Shown one piece after another: positions 31,474 to 43,699 of a DNA stretch of 64,000 bases (its first letter is position 1; every line of letters begins with the position of its first letter). The stretch covers positions 768,473 through 832,472 of the forward strand of contig JAJTUP010000033.1 of assembly GCA_021399435.1 (NCBI GenBank). The letters run 5' to 3'. Both the position numbers and the translations under genes were made by a program. The notes under the pieces are model-generated. The model worked only from the letters and a program-made list of their open reading frames with translations, was not told the DNA's origin and ran no database searches. The stretch comes from Diaporthe sp. PMI_573. Its lineage: Eukaryota > Ascomycota > Sordariomycetes > Diaporthales > Diaporthaceae.

Positions 31474-33484
31474 ATATCTAGATTTGGAAATAATAACTCT
31501 TAGTAAAACCTTCTATAGGAATTAGACGACGCCATTAATAGCAATACTAGTAATAACACTAATAATAATAGCGGGATAACTAATAAATAGCTTTAGGAAT
31601 TAGTTAGTAAGGTTAATCGCCTCTATACTCTTATAAATAGGTAGGCTAAGTAGAACGAGGAAATGGAAAACCTTAAGAAGGAAGTCACTACCCTCTGGGC
31701 TGCTGCTACTATTGTTAATACTCTAATCTTAACTAAGGAAAGTATTAGGTTTAATAGCCCGACCCCTTATAATAAGACCCTGGGCTAGTTATAGCCTTAC
31801 CTTACCTAAGTTAGGGCCTATTAATATTTTAACTACATGGATAGCTAAGTAGATAGAAAACGAATTATATATATAGCCTTATTTCTTAAGGGAAGAGCGC
31901 TTACTTAGTTCGAACTATACCTTACTAACTTTATTAATACTAAAGAATTCGAGAAATATAAATAGGAGACTTAGGAGATGTTTGATAGATATGAAAACTA
32001 TAAAAACACTCTCTAAGCTCTATTTTAGGACCCTGATAAGGAACAATAAGCTAAAAGGAAATTATTAAAATTATGATAGAAAGGCCTAGCCTTGGCCTAT
32101 ATAGTAGAATTTCGATGAATCTATACTTAAGTTAATTCTACCTATAATACTAAGATCTTTATATTCTACTAGGGACTAAAGAAAGAAGTAAAGGACGAGT
32201 TAGCTAGGTATGATAGACCTAATAACTTTCTATAGTATATTAAACTAGCTATTAAACTTGATAATAGGCTCTATGAGAGATGTTAGGAGAAACACGGTAT
32301 TAATCCTAGACCGTTCTAGTAAAGTAATTAGAGGAACAAGTCTAATACTGGAAAGAGATATAACTATAATAATCTAATCTAATAGGGATAATAATTAGGC
32401 CCTATAGAGCTTGATACTATATAATGGAAAGACAAGAGGGATATTAAATGCTATAACTATAACAAGATGGGATACTTTACAAAAGAATACTATAGCCCTA
32501 AGAAAAACAAAGATTGGAAGCCTGTACCCAAAGGCTCTAGACAAGCTAATGTAATTACCTATACTAGCAGACTACTATACTTAAAGATATAACAGGCTAT
32601 TACTAAACAATACTGCTAGTATAGAATAGAATAGTATAAACTATGCCTAGTATACCTAGACTAGATAGTGGAAGATAGAAGAATCCTATTTAGTATTACC
32701 CCCTAAAACTTACCTACTAATAATAAATAAGAAGGTAAGTTGAAAATAGGAGAAATGATCTAATAATAACTATTATAGCTAGTATATATAGAACTAGACA
32801 AGGTTAAAAAAACTAAAAAGTACTTCTTACTTAGCTAGACAGCCTGCTATAATAATAACTGTACTATATATTTAAGCGATAAAGAAGGAGCTAACTGGTT
32901 TCTTAAGGGTGTAGAACAATGGTGTACCCTGGCCGTGGGAGGATAGAAGGAACTCCTACGCGATCTAAGAAAGAAGCTAGTAGGGAAAATTCCCTAAGAT
33001 TTACTTGTACTTTGAGTATAGCAAGAGGACCTATGGGTATACTTAGGAAGAGCACCCCTACTAGCCCCTAGAACTAATATTATAGAAGTACTAATTATAG
33101 GATAACCCCTTAAGTAAGTAATGTGAGAATTAAGGAAGGAGACTAAGAAGGATAGAGATATAGGGAGGATATTCTCTCGCTATAGTTATTATTCTAGCAT
33201 CTCTTAGGCCTTATATATCTATAACGGATGTAGAATCTATATATAGGAGAAAGCAAGCTATAACTGGTTTCTTTAGAGGTACTAAGGGTAGGATATTTAA
33301 TAAACTTATAAAAGAAGCGACTTTAAAAGATGGGAACTCAAGAAACAATATAATAATGTAGGTTATATAACATTTTGACTCGACCTATATACCCCCCTAG
33401 CATGCCTATACAACTCTATCAGATGGTGTACCTATAAGAACGAGGAATGCTGAGTGTATATAAATGATAAGGTTGAAGAATAGT
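31474..33484 (+). pseudogene. C1 gag, RIP-inactivated
   Basis: The start codon is ATA where C3 has ATG. A Ser/Asn-rich N-terminus is followed by the retrotransposon gag core (RAY-x-YFNYMDS, KGRALT, ETQEMFDRYENYKNTL) at about 31830-32020. The zinc knuckle near 32450-32490 reads CYNYNKMGYFTKEY, with a Cys and the His changed to Tyr. The frame then continues into a region cut by the TRIM. Confidence 0.8.
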
Positions 33485-33489
33485 ACTAA

Positions 33490-33584
33490 TATTGAGAAAA
33501 TAGCCGCTATACTAGCTGCAAAAGCAACGCGCTGCACTTACAAGCTAGTAAGAACAACTTATATTTTCAGGACACTGTTTAACA
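33490..33584 (-). repeat. 95-bp LTR of the TRIM (left)
   Basis: Identical to 33903-33997. Confidence 0.95.
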
Positions 33585-33837
33585 CCCCTTCTCAGACGAT
33601 ATTCTAGGCGCCCAAGCTAGAATAGAGATTGCTTCCATTGTTTAGCAACTCCAAAGTGGCCTGCCTAATAAGTCTTACGGTATGCCTATTCTGTAGAAAT
33701 ATTCGGCAATAGACCTATTCTGTCGAAATCTTCGGCAATAACCCTCTTATTAGGACTTAATGACTCTTACTACCTAGTAACTCAGCTAGGGCCCAGCTGA
33801 AAAGCCGGGACAGCCTAAAAAAACAGACTAACTTTAA

Positions 33838-33902
33838 CGTCGGGGTGAATCAAACTTGCAACCTCCGTTGCGAAGGTTCTAACAAACCAGTTGTAGCTAC
33901 CA
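33838..33902 (-). other. tRNA-like segment inside the TRIM
   Basis: On the minus strand, an A-box-like TAGCTACAACTGG (33887-33899) and a B-box-like AGTTTGATTCA (33846-33856) lie about 30 bases apart. Between them is an anticodon-arm-like hairpin (ACCTTC ... GGAGGT). The T-stem pairs poorly and no acceptor stem is clear, so this is not a functional tRNA gene. It may be a decayed tRNA-derived sequence or an internal Pol III promoter. Confidence 0.5.
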
Positions 33903-33997
33903 TATTGAGAAAATAGCCGCTATACTAGCTGCAAAAGCAACGCGCTGCACTTACAAGCTAGTAAGAACAACTTATATTTTCAGGACACTGTTTAACA
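33903..33997 (-). repeat. 95-bp LTR of the TRIM (right)
   Basis: Identical to 33490-33584; this is the 5' LTR in the element's own orientation. Confidence 0.95.
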
Positions 33998-34286
33998 ACT
34001 AACTATAGTAATAAGGATAAATCCTTAGCCTTATAAAGCCTATAATACAGGATAAAAGTATATAATAACTTATGAAAAACCTGTAATAATTATAGAGTAT
34101 TATATAACGAAATATTAAAAGTATTAATAAAGTCTTAAGAAAGAATTATAGATAGCTAAAAAATTAGACAAGCTATCTATAAAACCTTAAATAGTAGGAG
34201 AAATACCTATAAGGTACTTATATATAATAAATACTGATAATAACTATTAATATTTAAAGATTAGGGTAGAGCTTAGAGCCTACTAG

Positions 34287-34533
34287 TAAAACAAGACACA
34301 TGTAGGCTAGTCAAGTGCCTATCTGTAGGCCTAAAGAAAGTGCTTATACTAAGAGAGTGTGGCGCTAAATGCTAAATAGTAGGCAACTGCGTCAAGAGAT
34401 TATCTTAAATAAAAGCTGTCTGCTTAAAAGATATAAAGAAAGTTTTTTTTTCTACTATTTAAATTTTAGGCCGTAAGCAGGACTATTTATACATTCTGGC
34501 CCTATAGAGAGGACATAGTATTGTTACTATATT
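34287..34533 (-). repeat. 3' LTR of D (247 bp)
   Basis: Matches 46374-46620 with transitions only, and is the more mutated of the two. Confidence 0.9.
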
Positions 34534-34817
34534 ATAAACCTCCACCAGTACTATATATATACAAGTATGTGTGCAAAATAAAGTAACGATAAAATAATTA
34601 GAGCAAAAAGTAAAAGAAGGAATTATTTAGGTCTTCTATTAGTAGTAAGAGAATGTAGGATAACCTGCTTTAGAAAAATGAAATTATTGTGTAAAAGGGG
34701 ACCTCCTTATTAAACATAAGGAAAGAATCTATTTAATTATGTTAAGAGAAAAAGGAAAAAGAAGGGCTATTAAAGCATTCTATATCCTATATAGCCCGGG
34801 CCTTATTAGTTTCTATT

Positions 34818-37117
34818 TTAGTCCTCCTTTTTTATTATATAGTCCCAGCCATCGAATTTGTTGTTAACGTTAGGCTAAGCAATATTCCTTACACATTTAT
34901 ACCATATATATTGAAACCCTAGGTTCTCAGGTTTAGGTAGGCGCGGCTGGCTTTGTAATTATAGATTAATGTCAAGATTATAGGGCAGGATATATCGCAA
35001 CGAGGGCTAGTATAACAGGCGAGGAGGAGAAGGTATTTAATTATCTAGAACCTATTAAATAATAGGACAGGCTTGTATTATACTGTCTAGCAGGGTAGAA
35101 TCCTGCCTTTTACAATTAAGATTAGAAGGGCTAGGAAAACTCTCCGGGATTATAAGAGTGTTTTTAAAAGAATCTATAAAGCCTTTTCTTCTAACCATAT
35201 ACTATATAGACTCGATTTAAGGGCTAGCAGATCCATAGCAGCGCTATAGTTCTAGTATACATCTAAGAAACAACAAGTCTTTCCAAGTTCTAAACTTAGT
35301 AGGAGTCATCTTATCAACTATAGGTCAGATAAGTAAGCTAAGCTTAACTCTCTCCAGGTATGTAAGAACCAGTTACTCAGGTTCAGATATTCGTACTAAA
35401 GTCTCTAGGGTACTATAAACACTTCCTTATTAAAAGGCTAGAGTCCTGCTTGTTATAAAGTAGTAAGTAGCCATAATAGAGACTAAACAAGTTTTTTAGC
35501 TAGAAAGATTTGATTTATTTTTAATTAACAGTTTAAAAATGTTAGCATTAGCAGAAAGAAACTCTTAGTTTGTTATATAAATGGTACCTATATACTTTAT
35601 ATCATTTAGTTAAAAGTAATTAGCTATATAGAAGGGGAGGTCTGAAGGTTGGTGGATCGAATGGGAGTCAGGTAGCAGTAAGGTGCACTGAGGTCTTGTT
35701 GGGACGCTTGAGAATGGTTTGGACAACTTTGCATTGAATTTGAGTGGGCTTCTGTCAGCCCTCCTCACAGTCCCTCCGACATCGTCTCAACCCTGGGCAC
35801 GCTGTGGTTGGCTCTGGTGCGCAGATAGGGAGGCCGGAAAATTCGGCCCTCGGACCCACTATCTTTGGCTTTAAATAACCAGCCAACCCTAACCCTGACA
35901 GTAACCAAACTAAATACAGATAATCTTCAGAAATCAGGCTATCTAATGAACTAGGTTACATGCTTTTTGGGTAAGAAATAAGGGGAATGCAGAGGTTCGA
36001 AGTTAGGGTCTTACAATAGCCCAAAAAATCGGCTCACGGCCACCAAACTCATCTGCCGGCGCGCACGCCACATAGGCACTTAGCCGAAAAAGTGCCAAGT
36101 CTAGGGTAACTCCCTACGTGAAGTCTAGGGTAACCCCTTACGTGCAGCGCCCACACAAGCGTTTCCGTTTAACAGGAGGGTTGGCTGTTTAGGCTAACAT
36201 AGCGCTCAACCTTTGCTTTTAAGTTTTATACATAGAGCTGTCACCATTATGTCCTTCATTATATTCTCCTTTCCTCCAGATTAGGAAATTAGATTTATAG
36301 AGAAGAGGAGGCTCTTTGTCTAGTCTATATAGCCTAGGGAGCCTCTAGGTAGAACCATTTCTTAATTCTCTAAAAGAAGTATTCTTGTATTATTAATAAC
36401 ATAAAGGGCACTTTCAAATATCTCTAAAAGTTATACTATAGTCTCCAGGTTCATAAAGTTAGTTAGCTCCAGGCAGCCTACCTTACTTAGAAAGGCTTTA
36501 ATAGTTTTATAAAGTTTAAGCACTCTAGGCCTTTTAATAGCCTAAAAGCCTACATAGTAAAAATTAATCATATAGACTTTCTGAATTTTCTAGTTAAACC
36601 AGCACAGGAAAAAGTAGTTTCAAGGCTTGTCCTTTATAATAAAGATAATTAGTCGTTTGCTTCAAAGATACTATAAGGTATACTGCTTAAAGGAGGTCTA
36701 TTTAATATTCTTAGAAAGCTTTAGACAGGCTTGGGTAATATAAATAATATCCTGTAAGTACTAAGCAAAAAGGTTAATTCCTGCCAGTATATACAAAATA
36801 GTAGGTTCCCACTCCCTAAACAAAAATCCTTTTAGCTTATAGGCAAAAGCTAGATACATATAGGTACCCATTTTAAAGATACCATCCTTATAACCCTCGC
36901 GCTATAGTAGGTCGGGAAAATATCAATAGATGGCCTCCTTTATCTATAACACGGTCGTAAAGTTTGCTTATAGAAGAAAAGGTCGGCTCTTAATTAATTC
37001 GGGCTCGTAAGAAGGACCGAATTTACTGCACAGCATCTAGGTTTTCTTAAGTACCTCCGGGTCATAGTAGGCGATAAAGAGAAAGGTGTGGTTAGACTTG
37101 TCTACTAGCGCCGCCAT
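34818..37117 (-). pseudogene. Accessory ORF a of element D (587 codons), split by repeat R
   Basis: From ATG at 37117 a minus-strand frame runs with only RIP-type stops to 36180. It resumes in the same frame at 35635 once R and one GGAGG copy are left out, and ends at TAA 34820-34818: 1761 bases, exactly 587 codons. The N-terminus reads MAALVDKSNHTFLFIAYYDP; other segments are FKMGTYMYLAFAYKLKGFLF and VLKLYKTIKAFLSKVGCLEL. I do not recognise a family. The protein is hydrophobic/aromatic-rich with many Lys, without clear membrane segments. It lies downstream of pol on the same strand, between pol and the 3' LTR, and is divergent from ORF b. It may be a captured host gene or an element-specific protein. 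Confidence 0.65.
35641..36174. repeat. Interspersed repeat R, copy 2 (534 bp), inserted in ORF a of D
   Basis: Nearly identical to 29553-30086. GGAGG occurs on both sides (35636-35640, 36175-36179), and the host reading frame is continuous when R and one GGAGG are discounted. It is therefore a true transposition with a 5-bp duplication, like LTR elements. A solo LTR or small LTR-derived element is the best reading. Confidence 0.87.
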
Positions 37118-37805
37118 AATAAAGAGAAGATCTAGTAAAGTTGCGTAGATATAAAGGTAAAAGTAGAGCCAAGTTATTAGGTGCCAGGAGAGTATAATGT
37201 ATGGTTTTTTAATTAGATGACAAAGGGGTATAAGAGAGGGTAGGAGGAGCCTGCAGCTCTAGGGGTTGCTAATATAGCTGATCAGGCTAAAGGAAATGTC
37301 GGAAGATAAGAGAGGAGAGTTAGAAAGGGTACTTAAACGGGAGGGGAGGTTTTCTATACCGTAGTAATTGTTAAAATATAGTAACTATATATCGGACTTA
37401 CTTCTCTAGACGAGAAACGTAAAAGTAGTTTAGATATATGTAATTAGCTCTGGAATTACCTTGCTGTTAGACGTTAAGAAGTAGTTATAAGTTGCGTGGC
37501 TAGTAGATTAAAAGGTATTGTCGTAAGGAAAGAAGTAAAGGTTTGGCTAAATAGGGTTGGTGCTGGTTTTTGTATTTTAAACAGGAAGATATAGTTACTA
37601 TTAGCTTCAGCAGCTTCTGTTTATAGTAACAAGCAGAAACCAGTAAGTTACCCTGTTTTCCCTCTATCTCCCTTCTACTAATACTTGCCTAATCTTTAAA
37701 AGGCTACCTCTCTCCCTTTATTTAACTACCTTTTTTTTTCCAACCTTATAACTCTTAATTTCTACTTTTCCTCTCTCCCTTATACTTTCGTCTACCATTA
37801 TTATC
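37118..37805. promoter_or_regulatory. Divergent intergenic region between ORFs a and b of D
   Basis: 688 bases between two opposite start codons. It contains a pyrimidine-rich tract (37675-37800) leading into the ORF b start, of the kind common in fungal promoters. No coding sequence seen. Confidence 0.45.
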
Positions 37806-38891
37806 ATGTTATCTTTAAAGCCTAACAATAGTAAGGTTGTCTTTCTTTCTTCTTAGCGCCTACTTAAGCTAAACATTAGCCTCTTGTCAGTATAGTTCCT
37901 CAATACCCCCGTCCCTAACGGTTATTACTAGTTTATACCTAACTAGCAGCTTGTAGTAGAAGTAATCTATGTTAGTAAACTCAAAGCAAGCATCAAGGCT
38001 CTATACATTATCTAGGAGCTTGTAGATATAAGTAGCTTGTTTAAGCTTATATCTAACATAAGTAGTAATGTAGGTAAGTTTGTCTTCTTAATAAAGGCCG
38101 AGCCTACCTGTTAAATTATCATCTATTACGCTAAAGGTTATCTTTTTGGCGACTACTTTCTAAATATATATACCCGCCCCCAGCGCTACTATTCCCTCCT
38201 AGTCATATTATAGGGACATCAAAATACTACATCTTACACTTACTATGCCAAGAGGTATACCAATACAATCTATAAGGTTGAAAATACCACGGGAAGAAAC
38301 TTTAACACTAATGTTAACTATTTCTTCCTATACTACATCTCTCACCCAAATATCCAGGGTGGCAAGTATATAGCTTGCATCTACATAGTAAACTCCAACT
38401 ACAAGTACAACTCATATATAAATAAGTATAAAGAATATAAATATATCTAAGATCAAGCCACAAAGGTAAGCCCGTCTTTCCTTCATAATCTTAACATAGT
38501 TTAACACTAAATAGGCAAATTCTTCTCTCTTAAAGCTAGAGAAACAGCAATTTAAAAATACTACTTTAAAGGAAGTAATTAATTAAAAGGCTACAATACC
38601 TATATAGAAGGAGATTTAGCGTATAAAGTTTTAAGGTTAAGAACTATATAGGAGAGAAGAAAAGACAAGGTAAATAAAATAGCAGGTTTCAAAAGTTAAA
38701 TTCTAAATAAAAAAGCCATTAAATTTTATTAAATTAAGAATTATATAGAAACGATAGAGGAGAAACTTTTTAAGAGTTATAAATATAAAACACATATTAC
38801 ATTTAAATAAATAGGTAAAATAAAATAAGTAAAGTAAAATATTTAAAAGAGGCTACATTTATATTATATCTTTTACTAGATTGAAAGCTGA
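37806..38891 (+). pseudogene. Accessory ORF b of element D (362 codons), antisense to pol
   Basis: A single plus-strand frame from ATG to TGA, 1086 bases, with only RIP-type stops and no frameshift. Segments include LVVEVIYVSKLKASIKALYI, GYLFGDYFLNIY, SHPNIQGGKYIACIYIVNSN and a Lys-rich C-terminal third. The family is unknown to me. It is convergent with pol, which ends near 39.23 kb, and divergent from ORF a. Preservation of one long frame in heavily mutated DNA shows it coded for protein when the element was active. Confidence 0.65.
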
Positions 38892-39229
38892 CAAGATTAA
38901 AAACAATATTAATCATAAGGGATTTTTCTTACTAAAATGTTAATATACTAGTTTCGTTATTAAGCTTTAGTTTATTTAGTATATTTAGTATATTAAACTT
39001 GAGTTAGAGGTTAAGGTATTATATTATTTAGTTTATTAATATTAAGGAAGTTATAGTTTAAGGATTTATTATTAAAAAGTTAAAAATTTTAAGGTTTAGT
39101 ATTGTTGTCTGTTTAATATAGTTAGGATTAATTAGACAGAAAATTATATTAAGATACTAAAAAAGAATCTTGTTGCAAATTATAATAGTTAGAATATAAT
39201 ATAGAAAGGTTGAGTTTTTATTAAAGGGA
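38892..39229. other. Spacer between ORF b and pol of D
   Basis: Very AT-rich, no frame or repeat recognised. Confidence 0.5.
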
Positions 39230-42200
39230 TTTATTAGTTTAAAGTTCTTAGTCATCTTCCCATAGCATTAGTACAGCCAGAACCCACATATTCAAATCAT
39301 TATATTTAATAAAAAGCTTGAGATTTCTTACTATAAATGTTCCTCGTAGTATTACTCTATTAGAGGTTTGCAGACAGTATATATTATTTTTTAATACCTG
39401 CTTAACCATAAAAGGACCTCTCTATCAGTAAGCCATTTTAGCTCTGGTTAAATAGTTCATTCTTCTAACATAGTTATAGACAAGAACTATATTTCCCAAT
39501 TTAAGGTACTCATTTCGTTAATACAAAGCATCTTTCTATCCCTAAGCTTATTATTATCTAAATAGCTTGACTAATTAAATAGCTTTATCAACGTCCATCA
39601 CCTTATTAACAATCATATCAAGCCTAAATTACAAGGCTTATTCCAGAGTATAATTTAGGTCCCATACCAAGATCCGCCATATTAGGATCTCTATTTCAAT
39701 TAAAATTATCAGTTTCCATCTATAAAGGAGATAAAAGGGTATACAGCCATAAAAACATCAAACCAAGATTCTATCAACAAAGAAAACTACTTTAAGGTAC
39801 CTAACCTAGTTATAGCCTTAGTCTAAAAATTTAGCAAGAAATTAAACAATACTATAATAGCTACCTTTAACAAGTCTTTAAGCTCTTGGGTTATATAGAG
39901 ATACCTAAACAAGTAAAACACTAGTTGATTTAATAAAAGCAGCAAAGTTTAATTTATTTTCAGGTCCATTTTCAGGTCCATTATCTATAGATACCTTAAA
40001 AAGGCATCTATACTAAAGGAGAATTTCTTCAATAAAGAATTTCTTTAGAGCCTTAGTAGTTACATTTTATAAGGGCCTAACAATAACATATCCTGTCAAA
40101 TTATATTAGGCCTCCACCAGGTAATTATAACCATAGTATAGTTATATATATTAAACGTCGATTTAAATAGTATAAAATAGTAAGCCAGGTATTATTAGGG
40201 TAATACCTTGACTATATATCTTTAGATTATACTAAGTATATAGAAGATACCCTAAAATAGCCTTTTTAATGTCATAGTATAGGCCTTTTCAATAGTATAA
40301 GCCCTGGATTTTAGCTATTATAGAATCACATCCTTTATAACTAAAGTTAGCATAGCATTTTTAGATTACCCAGCATTATAGCTAAGAGTTATCAATAACT
40401 TATTATCTGGGTAGTTATCCTTCTTCTCATCTCTATAAAAGTCCGCTAAAAACTTGGTACTTAAGAGCTTCTATTTTAAATTACACCACCTAGCTTAGGC
40501 TAAGATGGTATAGAACAATTCCATAAAGGAGAAAATTCGTATATTAATTTAAAGTTATTGTCTATTTAAATCAGTTATCCAGGAATAGTTTTCCAACCTA
40601 TTCAGCATCCAAAGAATTAATCTAAGCATTACACCAGTTATCTAAATCTCTATCTAGATTAATATTCAGTTAGGTTAAATTTAGTAGCTAAGAAAGAATA
40701 TCTACAATAGAATTCTTAGTTCTAAAAATATAGCATATTTTAAAGTCAAAAAGTTTAATTACTATTATCTAACGAGTAATTAGTACGCCTAAAACATCTA
40801 ATATTCCTCCATTAATCTAGTCTACTAGTATTTTTGTATTTATTTCTAAAATAAATTAGTACCCAAAAAGATAATTCTTTATTCTCCACATAATATAAAA
40901 AATATCTTAGCATTCCCTCTTTATCGCATTATACCTTAATTCTACAGCTATCTAGACACTACTCTTAAATCTTACTAACTTCTTATAGCCAACAACATTC
41001 TATATAAGGGCAGCACCCTATTCAATAAAACTCGCATCTACCATTAAAACAATCTCCCCTATAGTTAGGCTGTAATCTAGGCTAATTAATACAGATTTTA
41101 TTAATAATTTTCTAATCAGCTCTTCCATCACACCTTATTCTAACTCTGTCTATACAAATACTATACCCTTCTTTTATAAATTAAAAAGCAGTCGTACAAT
41201 AAGTAAAAAGCCTTAGATCTAGTAGTTATAGTACCCAGTCATTCTAAGAAAGGACTTTACATCTTTTAAACATATATAGTATATCTAGCCCTAGATTTTA
41301 TAGATCTTTTTATTTTAGGGTAAATACCCGTTAGTTCTACAAGTATACCTAATAATATCAACTCTCTTTTTACACTATTCTAACTTAAATACTAATATTA
41401 TTACTCCTACAAGTTCTATATTTAATAAAACTTAGTTAAGATTTTTAATATATTTAGTAATAAACTATCAGACTCTAACTAATAATAAAAGTTTTTTATT
41501 ATTATAAGTTATAATAGGTCCTTTAACTACAATATTATCAAGGAAAGCTTAGTAAATATATAAAATAAAGTTAAAAAAAGTTACATAATAACATACAGAA
41601 ATTAAACAACTAAGTTAGTTACTTTTATTAATAATGTCAACATTTTAAATAGGCCAAGTAATATTATAAAAATAGTTATATTACGGCTACTTTCTTTTAG
41701 TTTAACTTAATTATAGCTAGAGAAGATATTAAGAAGAGACAAAATTTAACACATTTTAAACTCCTCTAAAAACTAATTAGTAGATAGCAGAATAAAGGCG
41801 TCTTTGATTATAAAACAGTTATACTCTTAGGCATTATTAATAAGTTACAGACCTCTATTCTTTTTAATAACAAAAAACTACTTATTTCTATAAGATGAGT
41901 TAAATTTCTCAAGAACTCCTTTACTAAGACATTCTTTAAGTACTCTAATTACCTTATCGCGTAAGGTATAAGGTATAGAAATACTCTAAGACTAGTATAG
42001 TTTATAAGGGACAGTTTTAATTTCCTATTTCAGCACAACTTCCAGAATAATTTCTCTAAAATAAGACCAGTTCTAAGCCAAGGCAGCTTCTCTATTAATA
42101 AGCAAGTATTAAAACATATTTACTTCTAGTTCTATAAGCTCGTTATAGTTTGTTTTAAGGATGTCTATCCATCACTTATTTATAAGCCTTAAACCTAGAA

Positions 42201-42600
42201 GTAGGTTTAAAAATCACAATTCAATCCATTCATTATAAGCTATTAGCAACATCCCTATCTATACAGTTTATATTTCCTTCATCTTTACCTCCTTCTAGTA
42301 AAGAGTTCCTTTAGGTATTAATCCATCTAGTTCTAAGTCATTAATAGGTTTTACTTTCTTAGCAACCATCTTATACATCATGTTAATAAAACAATACATC
42401 TTCTTCATTCTCTTTCTAAACAGGCATTCTTCAACACAATAGGCCTATCAGCACATAGGCCGGTAATACCCACATTTACACTTTCCTTTTTTATCACCAA
42501 ACTCTTTAGCACAAGCAGCTATTAACTCTATCTTAACAATAAAACACAGTTAAGTAATAATAAAAGGAATATCAGACATAGCAAGTAAAATAACTAGGAC
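39230..42600 (-). pseudogene. D pol (RT, RNase H, integrase), RIP-inactivated
   Basis: Minus-strand reading gives a Cys cluster near 42410-42500 (KCKCGYYRPMC, then YCVEEC). RT follows, with the active site LDNIVVKGP near 41535-41560; the usual motif is LDDIVVKGP, so the second Asp is now Asn. RNase H with VDASFIE, VELRYNAIKREC and INTKILVDQINGG is at about 40800-41060. Integrase ends with RGPFMVKQVL and LRGTFIVRNLK near 39310-39420. No chromodomain is visible. RT type and RNase H differ clearly from families A and C, so D is a separate lineage. Confidence 0.8.
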
Positions 42601-43699
42601 ATCTCCTTCCTCCAAATAATTATATACCCAGCCGGGGACTCCTTCTCCACTAACCGCAAATTCCCCCTTCAAATCAGGGCCAGCATCTAGTTTTTCGATT
42701 ATTCAGATACACTTAGCTATTAGCTTAACCCAATAATAGCAACAAGCCAAACTCTACCAAACTTAAAGCTTACTTTTATCTTACCATCTTACCTATAAGT
42801 AAAGGTCATCTTGGTTTGATTAAAGAACAGCATACCTAACAAGACAAAATAATTAACACCTTCTTGATTAACAATAAAGAAAGAGACTCAGTCTCGACAT
42901 CCTACTATATACATGTCTATCTCTATAATTCCCGCTATATTAATGCTCGTCCCATTAAAAACACTAGAGAAAGCAGAAGTAGTAATATAGGGAAGGAAAA
43001 ACTCTTTACAAACACTTATACTAATAATATTTATCATAACACCTATATTAATTAAAGCATAAAACAGCCTATTTTCAAAGCTTCTAAATCAAACTAGCAA
43101 TATGTTCGTCTAAGCTATATACTTATCCAGCATCTAATTAATCATGAAATTCAATTTAGCAATAGTTTTATCAACAGGTCTATAGAAGTCGACTATATTG
43201 GTTTCTAGCAGTTTCAACTAGTGTCTTTAGTTATAGGTACTTTGTCAAGAATATAACTCAAAGAAATTAAATACCTTTTAAATATTAAGAATGCCTTTTA
43301 AAGTTATAGCTTTAGAGGCAGGAAGCCATGTTACCAATAAGGTTTTTAGAATCTAGCCCTAGTTAGTTATAAAAAAAGGTTCGTTACTTACCTATATAAC
43401 CTAATCTACACTATCTTGTATAGAACAAATATACTCTATAATATAATCACTAAGGTTAGGTCAAAGTATTATAATTTCATCTTACATCAAGCCTCTAGCT
43501 ATACTAAAGAATCTCAACACTACTAAACCTAGTATTATTATTAGGTCTATAAGATTAGGTTTACATTTTATCTTTATCTTTATAGGCTTATCCTAATTTA
43601 TCAAGAAACCTAGCTTATTTAGCTAATTATATACTTCTCTATCACTTAGGGCCATCACCTTAACCTTTTTAAGGTTAGGTGCATTTAGGTAGTTGCCAG

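Larger units (their letters stand above)
33490..33997 (-). mobile_element. Miniature LTR element (TRIM), 508 bp, with tRNA-like interior
   Basis: Two identical 95-bp direct repeats (33490-33584 and 33903-33997) flank 318 bp, and ACTAA duplicates the target (33485-33489, 33998-34002). C2 shows the uninterrupted site. Read on the minus strand, the LTR begins TGTTAAACAG and ends CAATA. It is followed directly by a primer-binding-like TGGTAGCTACAACTGG (33887-33902), and a purine tract GAGAAGGGG (33585-33593) precedes the other LTR. There is no coding capacity. It must have been moved by proteins of an autonomous element. Identical LTRs and intact CA dinucleotides mean it arrived after its host copy was mutated or escaped RIP by its small size. 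Confidence 0.9.

Noticed and set aside
33838..33902. Functional tRNA gene
   Set aside because: A and B boxes are recognisable but the T-stem and acceptor stem do not pair.
42864..43055. 63-aa plus-strand ORF
   Set aside because: Lies opposite the gag-pol region of element D, with low-complexity composition and no motif.
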